Part shown: in pieces, positions 8,390-16,061 of the stretch
Numbering within the stretch: position 1 is the stretch's first letter
Layout: each line of letters starts with the position of its first letter
Assembly (NCBI GenBank): GCA_013697785.1
Contig: JACCWE010000119.1
Span: forward strand, 20,655-84,654
From: Gemmatimonadaceae bacterium
Lineage (GTDB): Bacteria > Gemmatimonadota > Gemmatimonadetes > Gemmatimonadales > Gemmatimonadaceae
Direction: 5' to 3'
Length of the DNA: 64,000 nt
Notes under the pieces: generated by a model
Database searches by the model: none
Seen by the model: the letters and a program-made list of their open reading frames with translations, nothing else
Told to the model about the DNA's origin: nothing
Position numbers and translations under genes: made by a program

Positions 8390-9796
8390 CTAGTCCTTCT
8401 GCGCCGCCTTGATGCCAAGCCAGCCGTCGGGAACGTTGATCGCTTCGATTCCCGCCGCCGAAAGAAGGCTCGATGCGACGGCGGAGCGGGTGCCGCGCTG
8501 GCAGTAGACTGCGATCGGGCGATCGCGCGGAAGCGTCGCGAGGGCGCGCGGGAGATCGTCGAGGGAGATGTGGTGCGCCTCGCGATGGTGACCACTGTTC
8601 CATTCCGCCTTCGAGCGCACGTCGACGAGCATCACGGTATTCGTCTCGACCTGCTCCAGGAGCGTTTGCGGCGAGAACTGGCGGATGCGTCCGAGCGCCC
8701 GGCCGCCATCGACCCACGCAATGCACGCATCTTCATCGAAAATGCCGGCGATGCGATCGAGGCCGATCAGCGTGAGCGCGCGAGCCGCCGCGAGGGCGTC
8801 TTCGCGCTCGTCGGCGAGCAGGTAGAGATCGTGATCGTACGGAAGCAGAGAGCCCGCGAGCGTGGTGAATGATCCGCCCCACGGAATGTTGAGCGTACCC
8901 GGCACGTGTGCGCGCGCGAAGCGGTCGGGCTGGCGCACGTCGATCACGAGCGCACCGGCGAGTCCGAGCTCCGCAAGTGAATCGGGCGCGGGCGAGGGAG
9001 GGTCCTTACGAATTCCGAGCACCGGCGGCCCGTCGCGATTGATGCGCTTCATCGTCGCGAAGTACGCCGGCGGATCGACCTGTCCCTCGAGAACGCGATC
9101 GACGAAGCTGTCGACGTTGCGCTCCGAGAACGCCCAGTTGGACATGCGCTCGTACCCGACGGTGGACGATGGCATGTCGCCGAGCGACTTGCCGCAGGCG
9201 CTGCCGGCGCCGTGCGCGGGCCAGATCTGCAGATAGTCGGGGAGCTTGCGGACGCGGCTCAGCGAGAGAAAGAGCTGACGCGCGCTCGCCTCCTTGGTGC
9301 CCACCTCGTTGGCGGCGCGCTCGAGCAGATCGGGGCGGCCGACATCGCTCACGAACACGAAATCACCCGTGAGAATCGCGACGGGCTCCTCTGCGGTGTC
9401 GAGCGCCTTCACCAAAAACGAGAGGTGCTCGGGCGTGTGGCCCGGCGTGTGGCGCGCGGTGAATCGCACGCGCCCGACGTCGAACATCTCCCCATCGTGC
9501 AGCAGCTTCGCGCCATCCGCCTCGGCGAACTCATAGTGCCAGTTCGCGGGGCCCTCGCCCGAGAGCAGCATCTGCGCGCCGGTGCGCGCGACGAGCTCGC
9601 GCGTGCCGGAGACGTAGTCCGCGTGGATGTGCGTCTCGGTCACGTGCGTGATGTTGAGCCCCGCGTCGATCGCAGCCCGGATGTAGATCTCGGGATCACG
9701 GATGGGATCGACGACGATCGCGGAGCGCGTGGCGCTGCACCCGATGAGGTAGCTCATCTGGGCGAGCTGATGTTCGTGAAAGCGGCGCAGAATCAT
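8390..9796 (-). CDS. Persulfide dioxygenase-like MBL hydrolase fused to two rhodanese domains
   Basis: A 468-residue three-domain protein. The metallo-beta-lactamase domain (about 1-250) has THIHADY (H56, H58, D60), HTPGHTPEH and GDFVFV, matching the single-iron site of the ETHE1/CstB group. The position after D60 is Tyr where many MBLs have His; in ETHE1 that His is not an iron ligand. A first rhodanese fold (DVRQPDRFARAHVPG) has no catalytic Cys at its loop. The second has the active-site CQRGTRS. This layout matches CstB-type enzymes that oxidise persulfide and transfer sulfane sulfur. The cytoplasmic role is probably sulfide or persulfide detoxification. Its ATG directly abuts the TGA of the phosphatase-like gene upstream. 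Confidence 0.87.
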   Translation of the reverse strand: MILRRFHEHQLAQMSYLIGCSATRSAIVVDPIRDPEIYIRAAIDAGLNITHVTETHIHADYVSGTRELVARTGAQMLLSGEGPANWHYEFAEADGAKLLHDGEMFDVGRVRFTARHTPGHTPEHLSFLVKALDTAEEPVAILTGDFVFVSDVGRPDLLERAANEVGTKEASARQLFLSLSRVRKLPDYLQIWPAHGAGSACGKSLGDMPSSTVGYERMSNWAFSERNVDSFVDRVLEGQVDPPAYFATMKRINRDGPPVLGIRKDPPSPAPDSLAELGLAGALVIDVRQPDRFARAHVPGTLNIPWGGSFTTLAGSLLPYDHDLYLLADEREDALAAARALTLIGLDRIAGIFDEDACIAWVDGGRALGRIRQFSPQTLLEQVETNTVMLVDVRSKAEWNSGHHREAHHISLDDLPRALATLPRDRPIAVYCQRGTRSAVASSLLSAAGIEAINVPDGWLGIKAAQKD

Positions 9797-10315
9797 TCAG
9801 CCATCCGTTCGGGCGTGTCGTTCGATGTAGTCGAGCGCCATCGCGGCATAGTCCGGTGACCGAAGTCCGATGTCGACCGCCCGGCGCTGCGCTTCCTCGA
9901 TCGGCAGTTGCTCATCGAGCGCGAGAAATGGCAGGAGCAGGGCACCAACGCGATTTGCCGACTGGCAATGTACCAGTACAGGACGATTGAGTGGGTCGCT
10001 TAGAAATGCGCGCAGCGCGTCGAACTGCCGGTCGCCGAGCGATTCATGGCTGACGGGGAGGGAAAGGTAGCGAAGGCCGGCGCGAGCGATCTCGCCGACC
10101 TCGTCGTGTCCGCGCGGCTCTGCAGGCTCGCGCAGGTCGACAACGGCCTTGAATCCGGCCGCTGAGAGGGTGGCCCAGGCGGCGGCGGCGGGTTGGCCCG
10201 CCGTCGCGACGCCGGGGAGGGGACAGGCGCCGTAGGGGAGGACGCTGGCGATGCGCCTTATTGCAGCATCGTCGAACGCCCGGGAGTCGGAGCTCATCTG
10301 CGTGTGACCATGCAT
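9797..10315 (-). CDS. DUF442/DSP-like phosphatase-fold protein
   Basis: A 172-residue protein (an ATG at residue 7 is an alternative start) with the cysteine-phosphatase loop HCQSANRVG, fitting CX5R, and the family pattern TAGQPAAAAW followed by VVDLRE near the start. Related proteins are often fused to or adjacent to sulfur-oxidising MBL enzymes (the Blh type) and their true substrate is uncertain. Here the stop abuts the ATG of the MBL-rhodanese gene, so the two are coupled. The role in sulfur metabolism is inferred from that neighbour. Confidence 0.8.
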   Translation of the reverse strand: MHGHTQMSSDSRAFDDAAIRRIASVLPYGACPLPGVATAGQPAAAAWATLSAAGFKAVVDLREPAEPRGHDEVGEIARAGLRYLSLPVSHESLGDRQFDALRAFLSDPLNRPVLVHCQSANRVGALLLPFLALDEQLPIEEAQRRAVDIGLRSPDYAAMALDYIERHARTDG

Positions 10316-10389
10316 TGAAGATGCAACGATGGCCCGCTCATGTGAACCGCATTGTTGTAGGAGAGGAGGCAGCGGTTCATCTTGGCGCC

Positions 10390-13329
10390 ATGATTCGGCC
10401 GGCTCGTGGTCTCCTTCCGTTGGTGTCGATCATCTGCGCGGCCGCGCTGTTCGCGAACGGCGCGCGCGCGCAGCAGACGACGATTCCCCATCTCCACTGG
10501 CGCACGCTCGAGACGCGGTGGTTCCGCTTCATCTACACCGATGATGCCGCGCCGTGGACGCGCGACGTGGCCTCGCGCATCGATGCCGCCCACGACGCGG
10601 TGGTCGCGCTCGTGGGAAGTTCGCCACGCGAGCGCGTGACGGTGATCGTCGAAGATCCGAACAACGTGTCGAATGGCTTCGCGCTTCCGCTGCTGGATCA
10701 TCCACTGATCTTTCTCTGGCCAACGCCACCGGATCCCACGTCGCCGATCGGGAACGGCTCCTGGGGCGACCAGCTGTCCATTCACGAGTTCGCGCACATC
10801 GCGCATCTCACGCGCGAGTCCAGCAATCCCGGCGTTCGGCGGCTCACGAGCCTGCTGCCGGTGAAGTTCGGCCCGGTGGCGGTGCACGCGCCACGCTGGG
10901 TGACCGAGGGATACGCGACTTTCGTGGAAGGACGGATCGTGCGCGGGATCGGGCGCCCGCACGGCGCGTGGCGGCCGGCGGTGCTCAGGGAGTGGGCCAT
11001 AGAGGGGCAGCTGCCGACGTACTCCGCGCTCGATGGCTCGCCGCGCTTCGAGGGCGGCGACATGGCCTACCTCGCGGGCTCGGCGTTTCTCGAATGGCTC
11101 GCCGCGCGTAACGGCGACTCGAGTGTCGTGCATCTCTGGCGGCGCATGTCGGCGCGCGTACCGCGCTCGTTCGGCGACGCGTTCGCGGGCATTTATGGAG
11201 CCTCGCCCGATGAGCTCTACGGACGATTCACAGCAGAGCTCACGCACGATGCACTGGATGCGCGCGATCGTCGCGATTCACAGGATGACGAGCCGCGGCG
11301 CGTGCTGCTCGCGTCGCACGGTGATACGCTGCCCTTTGAAGGAGAGGGCGAGCTCGTGCAGCGATTGCACTGGGCGACGGGTGCGCCCGCGCTGTCGCGC
11401 GATGACTCGCTCGTCGCGCTCGTGCTCTCGGATCCGGAGCACGCGCCACGAGTGGTCGTGCTCAATCTCAATCGGCATGCGCCCGACAGCGCCGCGCGGG
11501 CGCGCGCGGCACGTGTGCGTGCGCTCGACCCCGAGGACGTGCCTGCCATCGAGTCGCGCCCGCCCGCGCTCGAGGTGGTCGCGCGACTCGATCCTCGCGG
11601 CGGAATGTCGTTCGCGGAACCGCGCTTCTTCGCGGATGGACAGCGCATCCTCGCGACGGCGCTCGCCGCGCGCGGTGATGGTGTATTTCGCCGCGATCTC
11701 TTCGTGTGGAACTGGCGCACGGGCGCGGTGCGGCGCGTCACGAGCGGAGCCGGCATCCGGCACGCCGACGTTTCGCCCGACGGGTTTACCGCAGTCGCCG
11801 ATCGCTGCGCTGGCGGCTACTGCGATCTCGTGCGCGTCGCGCTCGCAACCGGCGCGATCACAACGCTCGCCGCAGGCGACCGCGCGCATCTCTACAACCG
11901 CCCGCGCTTCTCGCGCGACGGCCGCACGATCGCGTTCGCGCTGCAGCGCGAGGACGGATGGCACGTAGCGACGATGCCCGCTGCGGGTGGGGAGGCAACC
12001 GTGCTCGACGATGCGAGGGGAAGCGCGAACGCCTACGCGCCATCGTTCGCGCGCGGCGGCTCCGAGCTCGTGTTTGCGAGCGAGCTTGGAGGTGTCCCGA
12101 ACATCGCGCGCATCGATCGCGCGACGGGTGCGATCTCCGCGCTCACCAGCGTGAGCGGCGCAGCGCTCGATCCGGAAGCGAGCCAGAACGGGTGGGTCTA
12201 TTTCCTTCGGCTGCACGCGCGCGGACTCGATCTCGCTCGTGTGCGGCTCAACGCTTCGCTGCCACGCAGCGACGGCGTGCGCGCGAAATACCCGTGGGTG
12301 CTCGAACAGCCGGCGACCGCGACGCTCGACTCGCTCGCCGTCGCGCCGCTGCCCATCGATCGCGCCTACCGACTCGGCCCTCGCGCAGAGCGGCTGCTCG
12401 TCTCCGCCAGCTGGGCGCGCGAAGGAAAGAGTGCCGGCATCGCCTACACGGGAACGGATCCCGTGGGAAAGCTCACGTGGCTCCTTCAGGGCCGGTGGGG
12501 TGATCGTGCGAGCTGGACCGGCGCTTCGATCGGCGCCGTCTTTCGCGGAAGCCGCCCGCTCTTCGGCCTCGAGGCGTTTGCCCTCGAAAACCAGCCGTCG
12601 CGCCAGCATGACTTTGCGGCGCCGTCGGTGATCGACTCGCGCTATCGCGGCGTGTCAGCGTGGTCCGAATTCGACGACGACCGACAGTCGCACGACATCT
12701 CGCTGCGCGCGCTCGCGTCGTACGGCACGGTGGATCCTACGCGACTACCGGCCGTGCGCCGCGCGCTCGCGCAGATCACACTCGGGGGAGGTGCGCTCCA
12801 GACACCGCGCGATTGGCGGATCTCCGAGCGCGCGGCGCTGACCGGAGCGGTGGGCACCCTCGGCGATCACCGCTGGCAGCGCGCGGTGCTCACCGGCGGG
12901 GCATCGGTGCACGGCATGGGGCACGAGCTCGCCATCGATGGACTCTTCGGCGCGGTCTCGACCTTTGCGCCACAGTTCGAGCGCTTCGCGCTTGGCGGAC
13001 TCGCTCCGACGCTCGTCGACACCGCCCTTCTCGCGCAGCGCGTATCGATGCCCGTGCTTCCGATCTGCGTCGCGACGGGCTCACGCATCGCGACGGCGCG
13101 TGTATCGCTCCCTGGGCCTATCTGGCGTCCGTACTACTGGCTCGGCAGCGCGAACGATCGAATCGGCGCGTGGAGCCAGGTCGTCGGGCTCGAGGGGAGC
13201 TGGCGCACCGACGGGATCTGGCTCGTGCGCGTTCCCGGCGCCAACCTTCTAGGCGGCTTCGGCTACTCGCTCACAGGGCCCGCGAAACACCACGCGCAGG
13301 CCTACGTCTCGGTGAACTACCGACCCTGA
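10390..13329 (+). CDS. Secreted gluzincin-like metallopeptidase with WD40/TolB-like propeller
   Basis: A 979-residue protein. The ATG at 10390 starts a signal peptide (MIRPARGLLPLVSIICAAAL ending ARAQQ). A peptidase-MA-like domain carries HEFAH (H132, H136) with the probable third ligand E173 in WVTEGYATF, the gluzincin layout. From about residue 380 come repeated beta-propeller blades with PD40-like motifs (ISPDG-like turns such as FSRDGRTIAFAL and VSPDGFTAVADR). The last 300 residues contain alternating hydrophobic strands and could form an outer-membrane barrel. Proteins of this type are common in Bacteroidota and Gemmatimonadota; substrate unknown. Base 10390 is 75 bases from the divergent phosphatase gene start. 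Confidence 0.8.
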   Translation: MIRPARGLLPLVSIICAAALFANGARAQQTTIPHLHWRTLETRWFRFIYTDDAAPWTRDVASRIDAAHDAVVALVGSSPRERVTVIVEDPNNVSNGFALPLLDHPLIFLWPTPPDPTSPIGNGSWGDQLSIHEFAHIAHLTRESSNPGVRRLTSLLPVKFGPVAVHAPRWVTEGYATFVEGRIVRGIGRPHGAWRPAVLREWAIEGQLPTYSALDGSPRFEGGDMAYLAGSAFLEWLAARNGDSSVVHLWRRMSARVPRSFGDAFAGIYGASPDELYGRFTAELTHDALDARDRRDSQDDEPRRVLLASHGDTLPFEGEGELVQRLHWATGAPALSRDDSLVALVLSDPEHAPRVVVLNLNRHAPDSAARARAARVRALDPEDVPAIESRPPALEVVARLDPRGGMSFAEPRFFADGQRILATALAARGDGVFRRDLFVWNWRTGAVRRVTSGAGIRHADVSPDGFTAVADRCAGGYCDLVRVALATGAITTLAAGDRAHLYNRPRFSRDGRTIAFALQREDGWHVATMPAAGGEATVLDDARGSANAYAPSFARGGSELVFASELGGVPNIARIDRATGAISALTSVSGAALDPEASQNGWVYFLRLHARGLDLARVRLNASLPRSDGVRAKYPWVLEQPATATLDSLAVAPLPIDRAYRLGPRAERLLVSASWAREGKSAGIAYTGTDPVGKLTWLLQGRWGDRASWTGASIGAVFRGSRPLFGLEAFALENQPSRQHDFAAPSVIDSRYRGVSAWSEFDDDRQSHDISLRALASYGTVDPTRLPAVRRALAQITLGGGALQTPRDWRISERAALTGAVGTLGDHRWQRAVLTGGASVHGMGHELAIDGLFGAVSTFAPQFERFALGGLAPTLVDTALLAQRVSMPVLPICVATGSRIATARVSLPGPIWRPYYWLGSANDRIGAWSQVVGLEGSWRTDGIWLVRVPGANLLGGFGYSLTGPAKHHAQAYVSVNYRP

Positions 13330-13332
13330 CGG

Positions 13333-13755
13333 CTACGCAGACTGCGAGAAGCCGACGGTGTTTCCACCCGGCTCCTTCACGTAGATCTCGGTGGTGCCGT
13401 AAAAGGTCTGGTGCCGCGCCTTTACGATCGGCGTTCCGCCGATCGCGCGCTCGACGTCGTCGATCGAATCGACCTCGAGGTAAAGCGCCACCGAGTGTCC
13501 GGCGGCATCCGCCTCGGTCATCGTTCCGTCCGCGAGCGCGCTTTCCCGGCTCTGGTACATGATCTCGACGTCGCCGCGCTTCAAAATCGCGAAGATCAGC
13601 GAGTGCCCCTTTCCGGGGACGCTGGCCGTCATCTGGAAGCCCAGCCTGTCGATCCAGAACTGGAGACAGTCGACGACGCTGCCGACGACGAGCACGGGCG
13701 TCAAATGCTTGAGAACAGGAAAGCCGGGACGCAGGAACTCGGATTTCTCGGACAT
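13333..13755 (-). CDS. VOC (glyoxalase/bleomycin-resistance) family protein
   Basis: A 140-residue vicinal-oxygen-chelate protein made of two beta-alpha-beta-beta-beta modules. Typical stretches are VVGSVVDCLQFWIDRLGF at the first module and VEIMYQ with a final YVKEPGGNTVGF. The start chosen (13755) follows the first conserved strand; the frame extends upstream without conserved residues. Members include glyoxalases, dioxygenases and fosfomycin-resistance enzymes, and this sequence does not decide among them. It lies 3 bases from the end of the convergent metallopeptidase gene. Confidence 0.8.
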   Translation of the reverse strand: MSEKSEFLRPGFPVLKHLTPVLVVGSVVDCLQFWIDRLGFQMTASVPGKGHSLIFAILKRGDVEIMYQSRESALADGTMTEADAAGHSVALYLEVDSIDDVERAIGGTPIVKARHQTFYGTTEIYVKEPGGNTVGFSQSA

Positions 13756-13878
13756 GGTTCGATCTCGCGGGGAGGGACTTCGCGGTAAACATACGCCACC
13801 GAACAAAAACCGCAAACTGGGCAATTCCCGCCTCGTTTCGTCGCGCGGATCTTGCCGTGCTCATCCGGTTACAGCAGC

Positions 13879-13910
13879 CGCCCCTCCGCGTCTTATCGGT
13901 GGGAGGGGTG
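13879..13910 (+). promoter_or_regulatory. Hairpin sequestering the ribosome binding site of the first injection-cluster gene
   Basis: Bases 13879-13887 pair with 13902-13910 over nine positions (one G-U), leaving a 14-base loop. The 3' arm contains the purine-rich Shine-Dalgarno (GGGAGGGG) located just before the ATG at 13912. Folded, the RNA would block ribosome entry to the first gene of the long cluster. No known riboswitch class is recognised. It may be a thermosensor-like or protein-bound switch, or coincidence in GC-rich DNA. Confidence 0.45.
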
Positions 13911-13911
13911 A

Positions 13912-15975
13912 ATGAACGACACGATCGAAACGCGCTGGGAACAGCAGAACGAAGCCGGTCGCCTGTCGTTCACCGACGGCGACTTTGCACGAGCGGAGCA
14001 GTCGTTTCTCGCGGCAATTCGCGAAGCGACTCAGCTCGGCGCAGACAACGTGCGCCTCGCCTCCAGTCTCAGCAACCTGGGCCAGCTCAAGTACAAGCAG
14101 AAGGATTTCGCCCAGGCGGAGGCGCTCTTCCATCGTGCGCTCGCCATCCGCGAGCGCGTGCTTGGCCCCGAACATTTCGGTCTCGTTCAGAACATCAACA
14201 ACCTCGCGGCGCTGCATTACGCACGCGGTGAGCTGAATCAGGCGGAGCCGCTCTTCCAGCGCGCGCTCGGCATCAGCGAGCAGCACCTCGGCGAGTCCCA
14301 TCCCGATGTCGCCGTCACGCTGAACAACCTCGCGCGCCTCTATTTCCGCCAGAACGAGTATGCATCGGCAGGCCCGCTCCTCGCCCGGCTTCTCTCGATC
14401 AAGGAACAGGCACTCGGCGCCAGCCATCCGGAGATCGCGGCGATTCTCACGAGTCTCGCCAAGGTGCGTCTGCACGAGCAGGACTTCGACGGCGGCGAGG
14501 CGTTCGCGCGCCGAGCGCTGGAGATCCGCGAGAAGCTGCAGCTGCCCAACGATCTCGCGGTCGCGACTGCGCTCGAGACGCTGGCCGAGATCAACGGCGC
14601 GCGCGGTCGCATCGATCTCGAGATCGCCAATCGGGAGCGCGCGCTCCAGGTGCGAGAGGGCGCGATGGGCGCCGATCATCCGGTAGTCGCCTCAGCACGC
14701 GCGACGATCGAGGCGCGGCGCGCCACGCTCGCCCCAGCATTGCAGCCGATCGTAGCGCAGGCGCCTCCGAGCGCTGCGAAGCCGCCCGTTGCGAAGGCGC
14801 CCGTTGCGAAGGCGCCCGACGCGCCTCGGCCCGTCGCGCCTCCAGTTGCGCAACCGCCCGTCGCCGCCCGCCCGTCCGTCATCGCGCCGCCGCCGGAATT
14901 CGTCATTTCGCCGCCGCCCGCGCGGACGACGCGTACGACATCGCTGCCGTTCATCGAGGTCACCGAGGCGCCAACGTTCGATCGTGCGCGGCCGCCCTCC
15001 GTACCGCGCAACAGCGGCTCGAACTCCACCGTCGCCATCCCGCTTCGTAGCGGCAACGGAAATGGAAATGGCGCGCACGGCGCCACCGCCCCGCACACGG
15101 CGGAGTCGCCGCTCGCGTTCCATCCGCTCACCGAAGCGCCGCAGCAGTCGCGCTACAACGTCGCTCCTCCCGCCGCGAGCGCTGCGATCGAGATCGAGCC
15201 GTCGCTCGCGCCCGACGCACACGCGCAGAGCCCATTCACGAACTCGTTCGCACGACTGGTGGCGGAGACGCCTTCCGGTCGGAACGCGATCGTGCAGGAC
15301 TCGCCACCGCCGCCTACCACGCATCGCATTTCCGAGCCACGCCCGGAAATCAGCCTCGACTGGCCGATAGAGCCGCGGCGTCCGTGGCTCAAGATCATCG
15401 CGGGGCTCATCGTGGTTGGTGCAATCGCGGGAGGCGGCTGGTACTTCCTCTCGCGCTACGAGACCACGTCGGCGCCGGTCGTCGCTGCTCCCGTCGCGAA
15501 GGCGAAACCGATCGTAGCTGCGCCGACGGATACGCTGGCGATCAAGCACGACTCAGCTCCTCCGGGACCGCCGGCCAGCGTCGTGAAGCCCGGCGTCACC
15601 ACGTCGATCGTCCCCGTTTCGAAGCCCGAGGCTGCGCCGATCAAGCCCGAGCCGACCGTCATGAAGCCCGAGGCCGCCGTCGTGAAGCCGGTGTTCGTGC
15701 CGACGGGTCCCGCCAAGGTCGCGTCGCAGGACGAGGGTCCACCGCCTCAGGCGAAGAATGCGACGCACACTGCAGCTAAGGCCGACGCCGCGCCCACAGT
15801 CGCCGCGTCGGACGCGGAGTCCGATGCCTCGCCGTCGCTTCCGGCCGCCATCAAGGTCGACGCGATCACGAACATGATCGACGACAGCGCCCGTCATCGC
15901 GCCGACTCGGTGGGGAGCACGATTCAGCAGAAGCCGCCCACATTCAAGCCCAAGACGTATAAGCCGCCGGCCTAA
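13912..15975 (+). CDS. TPR protein with single transmembrane segment, cluster-associated
   Basis: A 687-residue protein. Residues 1-245 are kinesin-light-chain-type tetratricopeptide repeats of 42 residues (LSNLGQLKYKQKDFAQAEAL, INNLAALHYARGELNQAEPL and further copies). Residues 280-485 are a Pro/Ala-rich linker with VAKAP repeats. One transmembrane helix lies at about 490-512 (KIIAGLIVVGAIAGGGWYFL). The remaining 175 residues are low-complexity Lys-Pro-Val-Ala. There is no signal peptide, so the TPRs should be cytoplasmic and the tail periplasmic. It heads the co-directional cluster that encodes the contractile injection machine. TPR proteins often scaffold complexes; a role as a cytoplasmic docking platform is inference. 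Confidence 0.75.
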   Translation: MNDTIETRWEQQNEAGRLSFTDGDFARAEQSFLAAIREATQLGADNVRLASSLSNLGQLKYKQKDFAQAEALFHRALAIRERVLGPEHFGLVQNINNLAALHYARGELNQAEPLFQRALGISEQHLGESHPDVAVTLNNLARLYFRQNEYASAGPLLARLLSIKEQALGASHPEIAAILTSLAKVRLHEQDFDGGEAFARRALEIREKLQLPNDLAVATALETLAEINGARGRIDLEIANRERALQVREGAMGADHPVVASARATIEARRATLAPALQPIVAQAPPSAAKPPVAKAPVAKAPDAPRPVAPPVAQPPVAARPSVIAPPPEFVISPPPARTTRTTSLPFIEVTEAPTFDRARPPSVPRNSGSNSTVAIPLRSGNGNGNGAHGATAPHTAESPLAFHPLTEAPQQSRYNVAPPAASAAIEIEPSLAPDAHAQSPFTNSFARLVAETPSGRNAIVQDSPPPPTTHRISEPRPEISLDWPIEPRRPWLKIIAGLIVVGAIAGGGWYFLSRYETTSAPVVAAPVAKAKPIVAAPTDTLAIKHDSAPPGPPASVVKPGVTTSIVPVSKPEAAPIKPEPTVMKPEAAVVKPVFVPTGPAKVASQDEGPPPQAKNATHTAAKADAAPTVAASDAESDASPSLPAAIKVDAITNMIDDSARHRADSVGSTIQQKPPTFKPKTYKPPA

Positions 15976-16061
15976 CTTCGTGCGTCGCAAACCTTTCATA
16001 ACGCATCCCGGCATCTTACTGTAGCTGTAGATTCCCTACGGACTTATCTGCCGGAGAAGCT

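Noticed and set aside
13912..15975. A CRISPR or direct-repeat array in the VAKAP region
   Set aside because: The repeats are codon-level low complexity in a Pro/Ala/Lys-rich linker, without spacers.
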